From NCBI GenBank assembly GCA_002917075.1, contig NTMA01000131.1, positions 1 to 64,000 of the forward strand: a DNA stretch of 64,000 bases, given 5' to 3'. Positions 46,157 to 58,001 of this stretch are shown here, piece by piece. This DNA is from Hawksworthiomyces lignivorus. Lineage: Eukaryota; Ascomycota; Sordariomycetes; Ophiostomatales; Ophiostomataceae. How positions within the stretch are numbered: the stretch's first letter is position 1; the number at the start of each line of letters is the position of its first letter. Both the position numbers and the translations under genes were made by a program. The notes under the pieces are model-generated. The model saw nothing but the letters and a program-made list of their open reading frames with translations, searched no databases and was not told the DNA's origin.

Positions 46157-48073
46157 TCAGTCGCCGCTGATCTTGGCGTGCCGGAAGTACTTCATGCCGA
46201 TCCAGGCGACGACCACCCAGACCCAGGCCATAACGCCGGTCAGGATGATCAGGGCCGGGTAGTAGCCGACGATGGGCAGGGTTGGGTCGTCCTCGAGCTC
46301 GGGCGGCGCGTAGGGCGTAGTGCCGACGTCCCAGGCCCAGCTCCACACGCCCAGACACGAGCCCATGCCAGTGACGAAGACGACCCACGTCACGATCAGC
46401 ATCACCCAGCCCCACCACTCCGTCTCGGCATAGTCCCAGTCGTCGGCAGCTGCAGCGGCTGCAGCGGCTGCAGCAGCGGCGGCGGCGGCGGCGCTGGACG
46501 CGTGGCTGGCCGGCAGCGGGGCGGCGGCTAGGTCGCTGCGGGCGAGGGGCGACTTGGCGCGCTGCTTGGGCGCGGGCGGCTGCTGCAGCTGCAGGAGCGG
46601 CTGGGCGGCGTGGGGGTGCGCGGGAGGCGAGTGGGCATGGAGCTGCTGCTGCTGTGATGTGAGCTTCTGCAGGAGGTGCGGCGGCGACTGCTGCTGCGTC
46701 GGATGGGAAGGAGGTGGCAGCGGCGGCTCGCGGTGTTGCAGGTGCTGCTGCTGCTGCTGTGGCCGCTTCGACGGCTGCCGAGGCGGAGACGGCGGAGACG
46801 GCGGCCGCTGGTGCGAGGCGCCTGGTGACGAATGCTGCTGCTGTTGCTGCTGCGGTTGATTCTGCTGGCGGTGGCCCTGCTGCGGATGCTGTGCGCCTAT
46901 GCTGCCCACACGGCGCCGCTGCGCAGGGGTCGGAAACAGGATCCGGCCGGCGCCGGCACCGCTGCCGCTCGTATCGACCCCTCCTGAGCTGCCTGTCATG
47001 TAGGCCTCTGGGCTCGGCGGGTTCGTGCTGCTGCTGCTGCCGCTGCTGCCGCCATGACCAGACCGCGCGTCGGTCCGCAGAATCGACGTGGCGGCCGCGG
47101 CCGCTGCTGCAGCCGCTGTCGCCGCGCCGCCCATGTGCAGGATGTCCTCGTCGTCGATCGTGGGGTAGGGCACGACGGCGGCGGCGGCGGGGCTGGCAAA
47201 GCTGCCGCCGGAGCTGGCGCTGCGCTTGCGGCTATGGCCCAGGCCGCTGCCGCCGCTACCTAAGCCGCCGCCACCGCCGTCGTCGCGCGAAGACAGAAGC
47301 TTGGACGCCTGCTTGGTCGACTTGGGCGTCGGGCTCAGCAGCGCCGCCGCTGCCGCCGCCGACGCCGCCCGGCTGGCGTAGCCGTCCATGGACGCCCGCG
47401 GCGTGATGTCGGAGATGCCGAGGCCGCTGCCGCCGCTGCCGCCGCTGCCACCGCTGCCGCTGCCGCCGACGTCATCTGTGTGTGGGGCGAGCGCTGGCGC
47501 GGCGGAGGCAAACGCGGACGACGCAGAAGACGAAATCGACGACGAAGCCGCCGCTGCCGTCGCCGCCGCCGTCACCGCGCTGGAGGCGCCGCTCTTGCTC
47601 GTCTCGTGCCGCTCGCGCTGCGCCCCGCGGCCCAGCAGTGCCACTTTCCGCAGGGAGCCACGGCGCCGGCGCGTCTTGACTGCGAGCTGCTGCTGCTGCT
47701 GCTGTTCTTGCTGGAAGGGGTGCAGGTCGGCGTCGGCGTGGGAGCTGGTCTGGATCGGCAGCGGTAGCGGGTGGTGCAGCGGCGTGATGCCGTAGCTGGT
47801 AGTGTGTGCGGCACCGGCCTCGCGTCGCTCGTCGGGACCAACGTGGCCGTTGCTCAGTCGCGCCAGGTCGGCCCCGGAAGGTGGATAGGTTGCTGACGAT
47901 GAGCCACTGGTGGTGCGTCTGTGGGAGGAGGTCGAGGAGGAGAACGGGTGGGTCTTGGTAGGCGACGTGTCCATTGTCGAGAAAGGATCAGCGCTCGCGT
48001 TAGAGGCCAGCCGCGCTGGCGATGCCCTTTGGCCTCTAGGTTTGACCGTCAAATTGCTGGAGTCGTCAAGCAT
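46157..48073 (-). CDS. Low-complexity protein with C-terminal two-helix membrane module
   Basis: A single exon of 638 residues starts with ATG at 48073. The first 540 residues are low complexity: Ser/Gly/Ala-rich, with Gln runs, a GSGGSGGSG stretch, His-Gln-Pro tracts and a run of about 17 Ala just before residue 544. The last 95 residues are quite different and look conserved: DDWDYAETEWWGW leads into a hydrophobic helix (about 553-575), a loop YAPPELEDDPTLP with YYP, a second helix (about 600-625), and KYFRHAKISGD at the end. I think I have seen this C-terminal module in many filamentous fungi without a named function. The topology recalls PIG-P, a GPI-anchor enzyme subunit, but the motifs do not clearly match. 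Location in an internal membrane is inferred. Much of the N-terminus may tolerate length variation. Confidence 0.75.
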   Translation of the reverse strand: MLDDSSNLTVKPRGQRASPARLASNASADPFSTMDTSPTKTHPFSSSTSSHRRTTSGSSSATYPPSGADLARLSNGHVGPDERREAGAAHTTSYGITPLHHPLPLPIQTSSHADADLHPFQQEQQQQQQLAVKTRRRRGSLRKVALLGRGAQRERHETSKSGASSAVTAAATAAAASSSISSSASSAFASAAPALAPHTDDVGGSGSGGSGGSGGSGLGISDITPRASMDGYASRAASAAAAAALLSPTPKSTKQASKLLSSRDDGGGGGLGSGGSGLGHSRKRSASSGGSFASPAAAAVVPYPTIDDEDILHMGGAATAAAAAAAAATSILRTDARSGHGGSSGSSSSTNPPSPEAYMTGSSGGVDTSGSGAGAGRILFPTPAQRRRVGSIGAQHPQQGHRQQNQPQQQQQQHSSPGASHQRPPSPPSPPRQPSKRPQQQQQHLQHREPPLPPPSHPTQQQSPPHLLQKLTSQQQQLHAHSPPAHPHAAQPLLQLQQPPAPKQRAKSPLARSDLAAAPLPASHASSAAAAAAAAAAAAAAAADDWDYAETEWWGWVMLIVTWVVFVTGMGSCLGVWSWAWDVGTTPYAPPELEDDPTLPIVGYYPALIILTGVMAWVWVVVAWIGMKYFRHAKISGD

Positions 48074-48608
48074 GCATCGCCGAGTCCTCTACGACGCATG
48101 TATTGAGAATGCACAAAGCGTTGTATTAAGACGGCACGTGTATAGAAGCAGTGCACAATCTGGTTAACGACAGCAGCCAGCCAATTGCGAAACTGAGTGT
48201 AGCCAGCGAGTTGGGGCGAGAGGACAGCGGCCGCGAGATGACGATAGAGGCTCGTGCGATGAAGACGGGTTAAAGGCCACTCATGCACTATTCTCCTTTC
48301 ATACGCAGATGTCCCTGACAAGGTGGAGCTATGACGACAGCAGTAAGCCCCTGTAAAGGACCGGCAGATATGCCGCTAGAGGCCATCACAACCGCTAAAT
48401 TCCAGGCACCATGCCAAGACAGAGACAGGGAGGATGAAACTGAAGTAAGAAGAAATGAAAATGAAAATGAAATGAAAGAAGAGAGACTACAAAAAAAATA
48501 AAAATAAAAAATAAAAAATAAAAAGCAAAAAGGAAACAAAGAGATGAGAGAGAAAAAGAAAGAAAGACGCTGGGAAAAGAAAACTACGCGCAAAAATGCA
48601 AAAAATGG
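48074..48608. other. Upstream region of the two-helix protein gene
   Basis: Probable promoter and leader of the minus-strand gene ending at 46157, with A-rich runs near 48490-48560. No gene is seen. Confidence 0.45.
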
Positions 48609-48699
48609 GGGCTCTGCCGGGGATCGAACCCGGGACCTCATGTAGTTGCCTCGTTGCTGAGAACCCAAAACATGAATCGTACCACTAGACCACAGAGCC
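48609..48699 (-). tRNA. tRNA-Pro (UGG) with 19-nt intron
   Basis: Read on the minus strand it folds fully: acceptor stem GGCTCTG/CAGAGCC, D arm with GTCTAGTGGTA, anticodon stem CATGT/ACATG, loop TTTGGG with anticodon TGG, variable region AGGTC, and T arm CCGGG-TTCGATC-CCCGG, which contains the B box. A 19-nt intron (48663-48645) sits directly after position 37, the usual place in nuclear tRNA genes. CCA is not encoded. The discriminator base is C at 48609. Confidence 0.95.
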
Positions 48700-49770
48700 A
48701 GTTGTTGAAAAGTTTGGCCAGTAGATGATAATATATGGCTAACTGCGAACCGCGAAAAATGGACGATTGAACTTAATCGCCCTCTTCACGACATAGACGA
48801 CTAGCAGCCATTGTTAATGTATCGAGAACGCCATGCTATCATATTTCAAGGCTTGTCATCGAAGATCATGCTGTTGCGACCTCTGGACATGTATTTTTAG
48901 AGGGAGGCCACGATTGTCTGCGCCGCCTAGAAGATGGTCGCCTGTGGCTCGTTTCGCTATGTAGTTGCCCAGCACGTCGTCCATTTATATCAAGCAATCC
49001 TCCCTTTTCCTGGACTGGGGCCAACATTCAAGATACTTTTTTTGTTTTATTTTATTTTATTTATTTATTGTTGATTTTATTATCCTTTTGATTACTGTTG
49101 TTTGACTTGGCTAAGAACGAACCTCTTGGCCTGCTAGACATAGGGCATGTATCTCTCCAAGCATTTCAGCCCTTGTGGGTCAAAGTGTCGCAGGTCTCAG
49201 ATGCACGAGGCGCACAGTCTAAGCATTAGTGGCCGATATGAGACTAACTGAAGAAAAAGAAACCAAAGAGAAAGATAAGACGAAAACGGAAAACCATCTG
49301 GAGGCGGTAAGAATCAGCGACATCGAGAAACGAAACATCGTCATCAGCTTTTGCGCGCAACAAGACAACAAAGACAACGCCCCAAAAACTGCTTGTACTA
49401 CTAAATGCTACTAATACTGCTAATACTGCTAATACCACTAAATACTGCTTATACTGCTTAAACTGCCCAAAAGCGCCTAATCGCAATTTCACAGTGGCAC
49501 TCGCTCACGTCCCCTCTTTCCTCTCCTGGGTAGCGACGACTAGACCCAAAAAAGAAGCCGCGCCCCAGACTACCGCACACAAGGGGCTCGCTCAATGGCA
49601 TAGAAACGGCAACAGCGGCTTAGCTTAGTCCCAAAGAAGAAAGCACAATCAACACTGACTTGCCGCCTACTTTTGAGGGTATCGTGACAGCTGTGGCTCT
49701 TCCACCTCACAGCTCTCTCCCCTCCTCTCCCCCCCTGTCTCGTCTTCACGTCTTTGTCCCTCCGCGGCAC
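48700..49770. other. Intergenic region upstream of the CDF gene
   Basis: It includes a T/A-rich block near 49035-49090 and an imperfect CTAATACTG-type 9-base repeat tract at about 49396-49468. The last 200 bases are C/T-rich and likely form the leader of the transporter gene. No gene is supported. Confidence 0.45.
49396..49468. repeat. Imperfect 9-bp tandem repeat (ACTGCTAAT-like)
   Basis: Several adjacent variants of ACTGCTAAT and ACTGCTTAT are visible in intergenic DNA upstream of the CDF gene. Confidence 0.65.
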
Positions 49771-51861
49771 ATGGAGTCTGACCCACCGCCGCCTTCTTTC
49801 TCCTTCTCCTTTTCTGCTGCCGACGATCTTGATCCTTCTACCGACCCTGCCGCTGGCCTTCCCCTACCCCTGAATCCCTCATCGCCCGCGCCGCCTTCGA
49901 TCATCCTCGAGCCCACTTCCGACGGTGACGGCGACGGTGACGGCGACAGTGCCGAGGACGCTCCCTTCCACTTTGAGGTCGACCGGCCCGTCTCTCCTTT
50001 CAGCAGCCAGCCGCCGCCATTCAATCCCCATGACGAAGCTCTGCTAAGACGCAGCCCATCCCCCAACCTCGATCTTCCGCTTTCGCCTCCCCCAGGTGCT
50101 CGGCCCTCGACGCCGCACTTCCTCTCCTCCTCTCCCACCTCACATCTCCTCAGCCCTGGTGCACCCTTCTACTACAACCGGCCAAACAGCCCCAGATCCG
50201 GCGGCAACAGCCTTCTGCGGCCTCCCCGCGCAGCAGGCGACGACGCAATGGACGCCCAGGAATCCCTGTCGTCCTCGGCTGGGAACGCCGCACCCGCCGG
50301 CAGCCCCTTCAACTTCCAGACCCAGTACATCGCTACAGGGCCTGTGAAGTCGGTGCGTTTTCTCCTTCCCCCATGCTTGCATGAGAATCTTTTTTTCTTC
50401 TGTTGGCTGACTCTTTTGTCCTCTCCTTCGTAGAACATTGGACTGCGCCGCGGCCATCGATACAAGCACAGCAGCGTCTCCGCCCAGCACCAGATCTTCC
50501 AAGAACCACCACAGCGTCCACCACCTGTTCTTCCTGCCTCGCTCCCTGTACCTACGCTGCGCGAGGCCTGGTCGAGCATGCACCGCGACCAGCGCGCCCG
50601 CCTGTACTGGTGCCTGTGCCACGCCGCCGTCGCCGTGTTTGTGTTCCTGTGCGCATCCGAGGGCGGCGACAGCTTGGCCCTGACGGCGCTGTCGCACTTG
50701 GTGTTCTTCGACGTCGGCTCTGCTGCCGTATGCGTCGCCGTCGACGTGCTGGGTAATTTTGAAGTGTGGCGCCGCTCCACCATCCGCCATCCCTTTGGCC
50801 TGCGGCGCGCCGAGGTGCTGGCAGGCTTCGCCATGAGCATCTTCCTAGTCTTTGGCGGCTTTGATCTGCTGAGCCACGACCTCAAGGACTGCCTCGAGGC
50901 GGTCTCCGGGTCATCGCCTGTGTCCGCCACGGCGGCAGCGGTGGCCGCTGCTGCCCTCCAGCCTGGCGCAGACGACAGCAGCCACGGCGCCCACCTGCAC
51001 CAGGGCGTCCCGCACCTGCCCGTCGGCAGCCATCGCGGTCACCACCACCACACGCGCTACGTGCACCCGGGCACGGTCGACGTCGCCGCGCTGGCTGCTT
51101 TTGCCAGCACGCTCGTCAGCGCCTACGGCCTGGGCAACCACGCGCGCATCCGCCGCGCCCTCCTGCTGCTGGACGGCATCGCCCTGCCCTTCCCGCGCGG
51201 CACGCTGCTGTCGTCGCTGTCGTCCGCCGCTGGCTTCTTGAGCAGCCGCCTGGGCCTGTCGTCCTTGCTGGCCAACCCCTTCCACTTTCTGACCATGGCC
51301 GTGTCGCTGGTGCTGCTGGTGCTGCCGCTGGCCTTTGTCGCCGTCCAGGCCTGGCTCGACCGCCTGCTGTGCGCCACCATCGCCGCGTCCATGCTGCTGC
51401 TGGGCGCCCGCCTGGCCGTCGCTCAGGGCCTGATGCTGCTCATGTCCTATGCGGGCAAGCCACCACCCGCTGCTGCGGCGTCGGCGCCGGCGTCAGCATC
51501 AGCGTTGGCAGCGGCCAAGGCGGCCAAGATGTCCGTGGACAAGGACGGCCAGCCGCCCGCCCACGCCGTCCGCGCCGTCCTCGACGAGATCGTCGCCACC
51601 GAGCCCCGCCTCGTCGCCCGCGTCGAAGACGCCAAGTTCTGGCAGGTCCACTACGGCCTGTGCATGGCCAACCTGCGCCTGCGCCTCATCCCGGGGCTCG
51701 GCGGCGGCGCGGGCAGCCAAGCCAGCGCTGAATACGACGCCGCCCTGCGCCAGCTGCGCCAGCGTGTCGCCCGCGTCATCCAGAACCGCCTGGGCGAGGG
51801 CTACGGCCGCGGCAACAGCCTGCGCTGGGAGGTGACGGTGCAGACCAGCGTAGACGGGTAG
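49771..51861 (+). CDS. Zrg17-like cation diffusion facilitator (zinc transporter)
   Basis: Two exons, 49771-50352 and 50434-51861, with an 81-nt phase 0 intron, give 669 residues. The ATG at 49771 (GGCACATGG) is the first in frame. The N-terminal 190 residues are Pro/Ser-rich and disordered with a Gly-Asp repeat. A conserved block NIGLRRGHRYKHSSVS follows right after the intron, as in fungal Zrg17 proteins. About six membrane helices follow, including HPFGLRRAEVLAGF, the CDF signature region, and a cytosolic His-rich loop with many HH pairs near residue 375. The C-terminal cytoplasmic domain ends in LRWEVTVQTS. In yeasts Zrg17 pairs with Msc2 or its counterpart to bring zinc into the ER or Golgi; this role is inferred by family. 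It converges on the Mgm1 gene. Confidence 0.85.
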
Positions 51862-52515
51862 AGAGAGGGAGTTTGTGTTGCGTAATACTTTTGGATTGGA
51901 AGCATTTCTGTATTTTAGGCTTCTTGTATTTCTTGGGGGTTCTTTTTCTCGAGGTATCTTATACATATATACCATAAGGCTATTATTTTTTGCAAGCACA
52001 CTTTTACGACAATGCATACAAGTTCAAAGTTATCACCGTGCCCTGTTCTTTTTTGGTTCATTTGGTGCCTTTTAACCGGCAGTAGAAATCTATTTGACTC
52101 TTTTTTTAAAATTCGAGGAGGGTATTCTGTTCCTGGTTGTTTCCTATGTACACAACAGTGTATGAATTTGTGTTTTTCTTTTGGGGTGCCCCCTTCGACA
52201 AGAGGAGAGGAGGGAAAAGGAGTATGTCATTCGGCGTGATATTCTAAAGACTAGAGGTGTCGTGCTGGAGAGAGGACAAAAACAATGGGCAAAGGCAAAA
52301 ATCAGCAGCTCCCCTTTCCGCGGAAACTCCTAGAAACGTCATAAAGCAAAAGAGAGAGAAATAAGAGGTGAACTGGGGGGGAAGGGGAGAGGGTTGAAGC
52401 AGAAAAGAGACAACAGCAGAAACACAAAAGACGCAATTAGAAGGACAACAAAAAAGACATCCGGACCGTCACACGCGTGTGCTTTCGTCTTGTGCTGCCG
52501 ACAAGTCACGTCCTT
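51862..52515. other. Intergenic space between convergent genes
   Basis: T-rich then A/G-rich sequence that must hold the 3' untranslated regions of the CDF gene (+) and Mgm1 (-). No gene is visible. Confidence 0.5.
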
Positions 52516-55500
52516 CTAGAAGAGGCCCCACCGGCTGCCGGACTTCTTGTCGGGCCCGACGTTACCGCCGGCGCTGCTGAGGTTGCTGCCGCGGCGGCCC
52601 TTCTCGCGGCCGTCGAGCTGGCGCAGGCTCTCCATCTTGTCGAGGACGAGCTCGAGCAGCTCCTTGCGGCGGATGACGTCGAGGTGGCGGCGGATCTTGG
52701 GATCCTCCTTGGCGAAGCGCTCGACCTCGGCGTCGCTGAGGTGGCGGCCGAGGCGCTGGTCGAGCTCGCGCGGGAAGTTGTAGTAGAACTCGGAGAGCAG
52801 CTCGACGTTGAGGAACAGCACGGCGGTGGCGGCCAGCTTGGTGGCGACGGCGTCGAGGAAGACCTCGGGGCAGTAGTACTTGTTGTCGAGGGAGCGGCAC
52901 TGCTTGGACTTGGCGGCCAGCAGGCGCATGTTGATAATGTCGGCGCGGTCGCGCAGGAAGACGGCTTCGCGGCCTGTTCAGAGTGTTAGCAGGGACGGAA
53001 CACAAAGGGAAAAAAAAAAAAAAAAAGAGGGGGGAGGGGGGAGAACGTACCCTTCTGCAGCAGGGCGGCGCTGAAGCCGCCGGCGCCGCTGCGGCCCTCG
53101 CCCTCGACGAGGACGTCGCCGCGGCGGGCCTTGTCGACAAAGTGGACGACGTCGGCGAGCTTGCGGCGGCCGCCGACGGAGGCCTCGAGGCGCTTGAGGG
53201 CGTCCTGGCAGGCGGCGAGCTCGGACTTGAGGACGGCGGCGGCGTGGTCGCGGCCGGCGTCCCACTCGCGGGGCTCGAGCTCAATCTCGAACTTGTAGGG
53301 CTTGATGCAGTTCTCGACCTGGTCGCTGGTGCTGTAGAAGCGGTCGTTGAGGATGGAGGAGGCGGCCTCGACGATGGCCTGGCGCGCAAACGGGTGGTGG
53401 ACAAAGTTGGACTGGGCGATGAGGCGGTCGACGCCCTGCTGGATGTTGGCGGCGACGACGGTGGTGGCGAGGCGGCCGATGCCGAGCTTGGTCAGCTGGG
53501 ACGTGGAGGCGTCGAGCTGGCGGTGCCAGTAGAGCGAGTCGGCGGGGGCGCGCGGCAGGTCGGCGAGGCTGTCGGCGAGGTCGGCGGCGGCGGGGGGCTG
53601 GGGGCTGAGGTCCTCGAGCGGCTTGTTCCAGTAGCGCTGGGCGAGCAGGTCGAGCACGCGCTGGTCGAGCTCGCGCTTGAGCAGGTCGAGCATCTGGGGG
53701 CGGCCAAACTCCTCGGCGAACTGCTTGAAGCTGTGCTTGAAGGCGTCGAGGCTCTCGGCCAGGTACGACTCGGCGGACAGCGGGCGGTCGTTGTACTGGA
53801 CCTTGAACTCGTAGGTGGCCTCCTCGAGCTCCTGGCGGATGGCGTCCGTGGTGCCCTGCAGGCTGGCGGACATGGTCTGCTCGAGCACGTGCATCAGCTT
53901 CTTGCGCAGCGTGGTGGTGCCGACGGCGACGTCGGCGCCGGGGCCGAACTCGAGCGGGTGCGCGGAGAAGAAAGCGTCTTCGTTCTTGGCGATGGCCGCC
54001 ATGAGCGACGCGTGCGACGACGCGCCGCCCTTCTTGAACAGGCTGCCGACAGCGCTGCCCGCGCCGCCGCCGCCGCCCAGTCCCGCGCCGGGCGGCGCGC
54101 GCGACACGACGCCGACGTAACCCAGGCGCAGCGGGTACTGCTTGTCCTGCAGGATGGCGGCGCCGCGCACGGCGTCGACCAGGTCCATCTTGGTGACGAC
54201 GCCAATGGTGCGCTCGCCGCGCGGGTCGACGCGGCGGCTGGCGCGCAGGGCGGTGGAGTTGGCCAGGTCGACGTCGGCGGCGGAGATGGCCAGGATGACG
54301 TTGGGCGCCTGGATGTACTTGTCGCACAGCGCGGCGATCTTCTGCTTGAGCTCGAGCGGCTGGTTGTGGCCCACGACCTGGATGTAGCCCGGCAGGTCGA
54401 TCAGCGACAGGTCGGGCACGTGCGGCGAGTAGATGGTCAGGTGGATGGGGTCGTCGGACACGCACTCGGTGTCGGGCACGGCCAGGTTGAGCTCGGTCAG
54501 GGTGCGCTGGATGGAGCCAAAGTCGCTGATGCGGCGCAGGCCCAGGTCCGGGAACTCGCCGTACTCGGCCTGGGCGTCGGGCGTGTTGACCAGCGTCAGC
54601 TCGATGGGCCGCCGCGTCACCATGTTGGCGCCCTTGGGCAGAAACTCGTGGCCCACAATGGCCTCGAGCACGGAGCTCTTGCCCGACGACTGCGACCCGA
54701 TCACGACGATCGACGGCAGCGTCAGCGTGCTCGACTGGCCCACCTTTTGCAGGATGTTGCGGATCTCGATCATCTTCTTGGTGAACACCATCATCTGGTC
54801 GTCGCGCGCCACCGCTTCGGCCCGCCCACGCTTCTCGTCCTCTTCACCGCTGGCGCCCCGGTCCGCTTCCGAATAACCGTAGGCCGTCGCGCCCGCAGCT
54901 GCTGCGGCCGCCGCGCCACCCCGGCCCTCCTTCGGCTCCTTGTCGCCGCCGCCGCCACCAGAACCACCGCCGCCGCCGCCGCCAGACTTGCTGCCGCCGA
55001 GGCCAATATCTTCCTGCAGCTTCATCAGCTTGTCCCAGAAATCGGATGCGACGATCTGCTCCTTGGTGTTGGCCCAGCCCTGCTTCGTCTGGCCGGCGAC
55101 GTCCATGGCGCCGTCCCAGAAGGACGATGCCGCGCCGAACGTGGTGTCCCGCACGTTGACGAACACGTCGTAGGCCGAGTTGCCCACCTCTGCAGCACAG
55201 CACATGTTAGTCAGCCAACTCTGGTCCATGTCTTCTCTTTCTTGCTCCTCCTCGGCTAGGGTCCCATTTCAACGTACTAATCGCCTGGTACTGCACCCAC
55301 GCGGCCGCGCCGATCATCAGGCCGCCGAACGCGGCCGGGACGCGGACAAACTTGAGAACGAGTTTCGGTAGGAGGCGGACAAAGGACGCATTCCGGGCTA
55401 TGACGGCATTGTGGTAGCGGTTGACAGGGAATCCCGGACGGGCCCGCGCGGCCCGGAGAGATGCCCCCGCGTCGAGCCCCTGGAGCCCGCCGACGGGCAG

Positions 55501-55590
55501 TCGTTGATGATAGCGGCGGACAAAGTTCTGGGTCAGCCCGCGGCGAGCCAGCGGCCCGAGGACCGCCGAGGCCAGTCGCCGTCCACTCAT
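52516..55590 (-). CDS. mgm1: Mgm1/OPA1-like mitochondrial dynamin GTPase
   Basis: Three exons, 55590-55278, 55189-53051 and 52973-52516, give 969 residues; introns are 88 and 77 nt. The N-terminus is Arg-rich and acid-free (MSGRRLASAVLGPLARRG), as in a mitochondrial presequence. A short hydrophobic segment, AFGGLMIGAAAWV, near residue 90 could be the inner-membrane anchor. A Gly-rich low-complexity linker follows at about 180-215. The dynamin G domain carries GSQSSGKSS from residue 269, VTRRPIELTL, DLPGYIQV and TKMDLVD. Stalk and effector regions continue to an end with SGSRWGLF. By family knowledge Mgm1 fuses mitochondrial inner membranes and shapes cristae after partial cleavage by a rhomboid protease. 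It is divergent from the F-box-like gene. A large antisense frame overlaps most of exon 2 and is treated as a composition artefact. Confidence 0.95.
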
Positions 55591-57366
55591 GGCGTGCTCG
55601 GAAAAGAGGAAAAAGAAGAAGGAGGGGTATAGAGCAAAATAAAACTAAAACAAAAAGACGAAGAGAGAGGTAGAGAGGAGAGGACGCCTTGTCAAAAGGC
55701 GGTGGCTGCTGTCGTAGCCCGACAGAAGATCGGGGGGGGGGTAGGGGGATGGCACTCTTGGCCTTCGGGATGGGATTCGATCAGCAGGCAGTGATGAAGA
55801 CAGCCTCATAGGGAATCGAAAGGGCGGTCGGAAAGGTCATGATACGTCTGGGAAGACCGTTGCCAGAACGAGAGCCAGAGCCAGAGAGACGATGATTGGA
55901 ACCGGCGAGTCGCCTTCGAATCAATGAAAGTCCCGGCGCGATTTTGTCTGCTTTGACGCCCAGTAACAGTTTTTTTTTAAATTTTTTCCCCGTTCCGTTT
56001 TATTTACTGCATTGTGCTTATGACAGAACAACTGGGGGGGTGAGTGGTGGATGGGGGTGGGCGAGTGGATGAGTGGCCTGGCCGTTGAGAAGATGCCCCA
56101 TCGGATTAGAGTGCGTTGAGTGGTGGCATCGACGCCTTAACGGAGTTATCATTCAGGGATCGTCCACCGCCACTTTTGGGGGGGGAGGGGGGGGTTGAGA
56201 TCACGTGGAATTAGATAAGAAGGCTACGAGGTGGGAGTGGCAGAGGGGGAAGCCGCTAACAGCCCAGAATTACTGCAGAGAAGGTACTCGTAGTGGTGCT
56301 CATAGTGCTGCTCGTAATGGTCCTTGTAGTGGTCCTTGTAGTGGTGCTCTCTAGGCTTACGCGCACCCCCACAGGGCTGTCTTCTGGCGTGAATGAGATG
56401 CAATGGACGCTAAATAGTCGTGCACAATACGGTACATAGAGATGGCAATGAAGCTGTATGCTCCAGGCAATTCTTATCTCTCTTTTTCCAGATAGGCTCT
56501 CCCAAAACAAAACTATCTGTGGTTTTTGATAAGACCAGCTAGATATACCAATGCCGGTATGCAAATGGTCATGAGATGACGAGCTTTTCCTCAAGGAGAT
56601 ATGGTGTGAAAGCTGAACCTGGCCCTGTATGTTCGGCGGTGGGATATGCCTAGTATAACAAGAAAGGATTCAGAGCCAGCTGGGGTTGCCTCGGCGAAAC
56701 GCACATATTTTTACATAGAAAGTGCCCGTAAGTACTCGTCAATATGACTAGCGATGAGATGCTTCGGCTAGATAGAACTAGGCTCGAAAAGAGTTTATAG
56801 TCAAAGAGAGAGGGGAGTGTGAATAATTGCTATCGTAGCCATGTTGCCCTGCAACAAAGAGTGCAGGAACGCAAACTCACCAACCCAAATATATATATAT
56901 ATGAAATATAAAAAAGGTCCAAAGCACTGCTAGTAATTTTCGAGCACAGGAGACGAGAAATATACAAAGTTTTCACGGGTTGTATATCAGTTGGCTGCGG
57001 AGTTTTATGCTTTGTCCAAAGTCCATGTCTTCCAGGCAACGCTGCACGAGGCGGCACTTACATAGGCACAACGGCCTGCATCGGTAGACAGATGGAGACT
57101 GGGGCGGGGAATGAGCCAGGTGTCGGGCGTAGACTGGGGAGATGATAGCTGGCAGAAAGCGGGCGGGATTGTTCCCCCAATGACTGTGCTCGAAAGGAAC
57201 CTCCCCCTGTCAGATTCGTTCGTCGTCTCTTCGGGCAGTGCTCTTCTTGTTTCTCAACATTTGCGTCTCGTCTTTGCTGTGCTCTTGCGTCGCGCACAGC
57301 CGCGAGTAAGCGCTTATTTCAACGATCCGAGCCAGCACAGAAGAGCCTCTTGCCTTACGAACAGCC
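55591..57366. other. Divergent intergenic region between Mgm1 and the F-box-like gene
   Basis: It contains G-runs near 55731-55745 and 56178-56200, a 12-base tandem array at 56291-56350 and an AT dinucleotide run near 56890-56902. Both promoters should lie here. No gene is supported. Confidence 0.45.
56291..56350. repeat. 12-bp tandem repeat, five copies
   Basis: Five consecutive 12-base units like GTAGTGGTGCTC and GTAGTGGTCCTT, differing at one to four positions. The first and last units are identical. Confidence 0.85.
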
Positions 57367-57970
57367 ATGGACCAAGACCAGGCGCAGCGGCGCCGACAGC
57401 GGAAGCGATACATGGAAGCAGTGGACAAGATCTTTGCGGTGGCGCCGCGGGCGGACGCGACGGAGGAGCTGCAGCTGATGGACCTGCCGGCGGAGATTCT
57501 GGGGCTGATCTGCGGCAGCCTGTGCCAGCACTGCGAGTACGAGGGGCGGCGGCCAGCTGTGCCGGTGGTCAGCCTGGGCGTGGAGGCGTTTGAGGCGGGG
57601 ATCGAGGGGCGGCGGGCGCTGGCGCGGCTGAGCCGGACGTGCCGGGCGCTGCGGGCGGCGGCGCAGCCGGTGCTGTTCCACTTTTTCCACACGGGCAACC
57701 AGGCGCACATGAGCCGGGAGGGGAAGGAGTGGAACGCGGCCAGCTACCAGAGGGGGGCGGGGGCGGAGGACAAGCTGCTGCCGTTTCTGCGGACGCTGCT
57801 GGAGCGGCGCGACCTGGCGGCGCACGTGCGGGCGCTGGCGCTGTACAGCACGCGGCCGGCGACGTCGACGTCGACGGCGCCGGCAGCGGCGGCGCTGGCG
57901 ACGCTGGAGGGCGAGGCGGTGGACGAGGAGCAGCTGCGGCGGCTGCGGCGGCTGCAGCTGCCGATGACGA

Positions 57971-58001
<31 letters not shown>

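Noticed and set aside
52983..55259. A 758-codon plus-strand open frame opposite Mgm1
   Set aside because: It is exactly antisense to a clear dynamin gene. The peptide is a Leu/Gly/Val/Asp repeat-like product, as expected from GC-rich codon use with few TA-containing stops. No domain is visible.
40781..55590. Vps1 and Mgm1 as a local dynamin duplication
   Set aside because: The two belong to anciently separate dynamin classes with different N-termini, introns and strands. Closeness of about 9 kb is likely chance.
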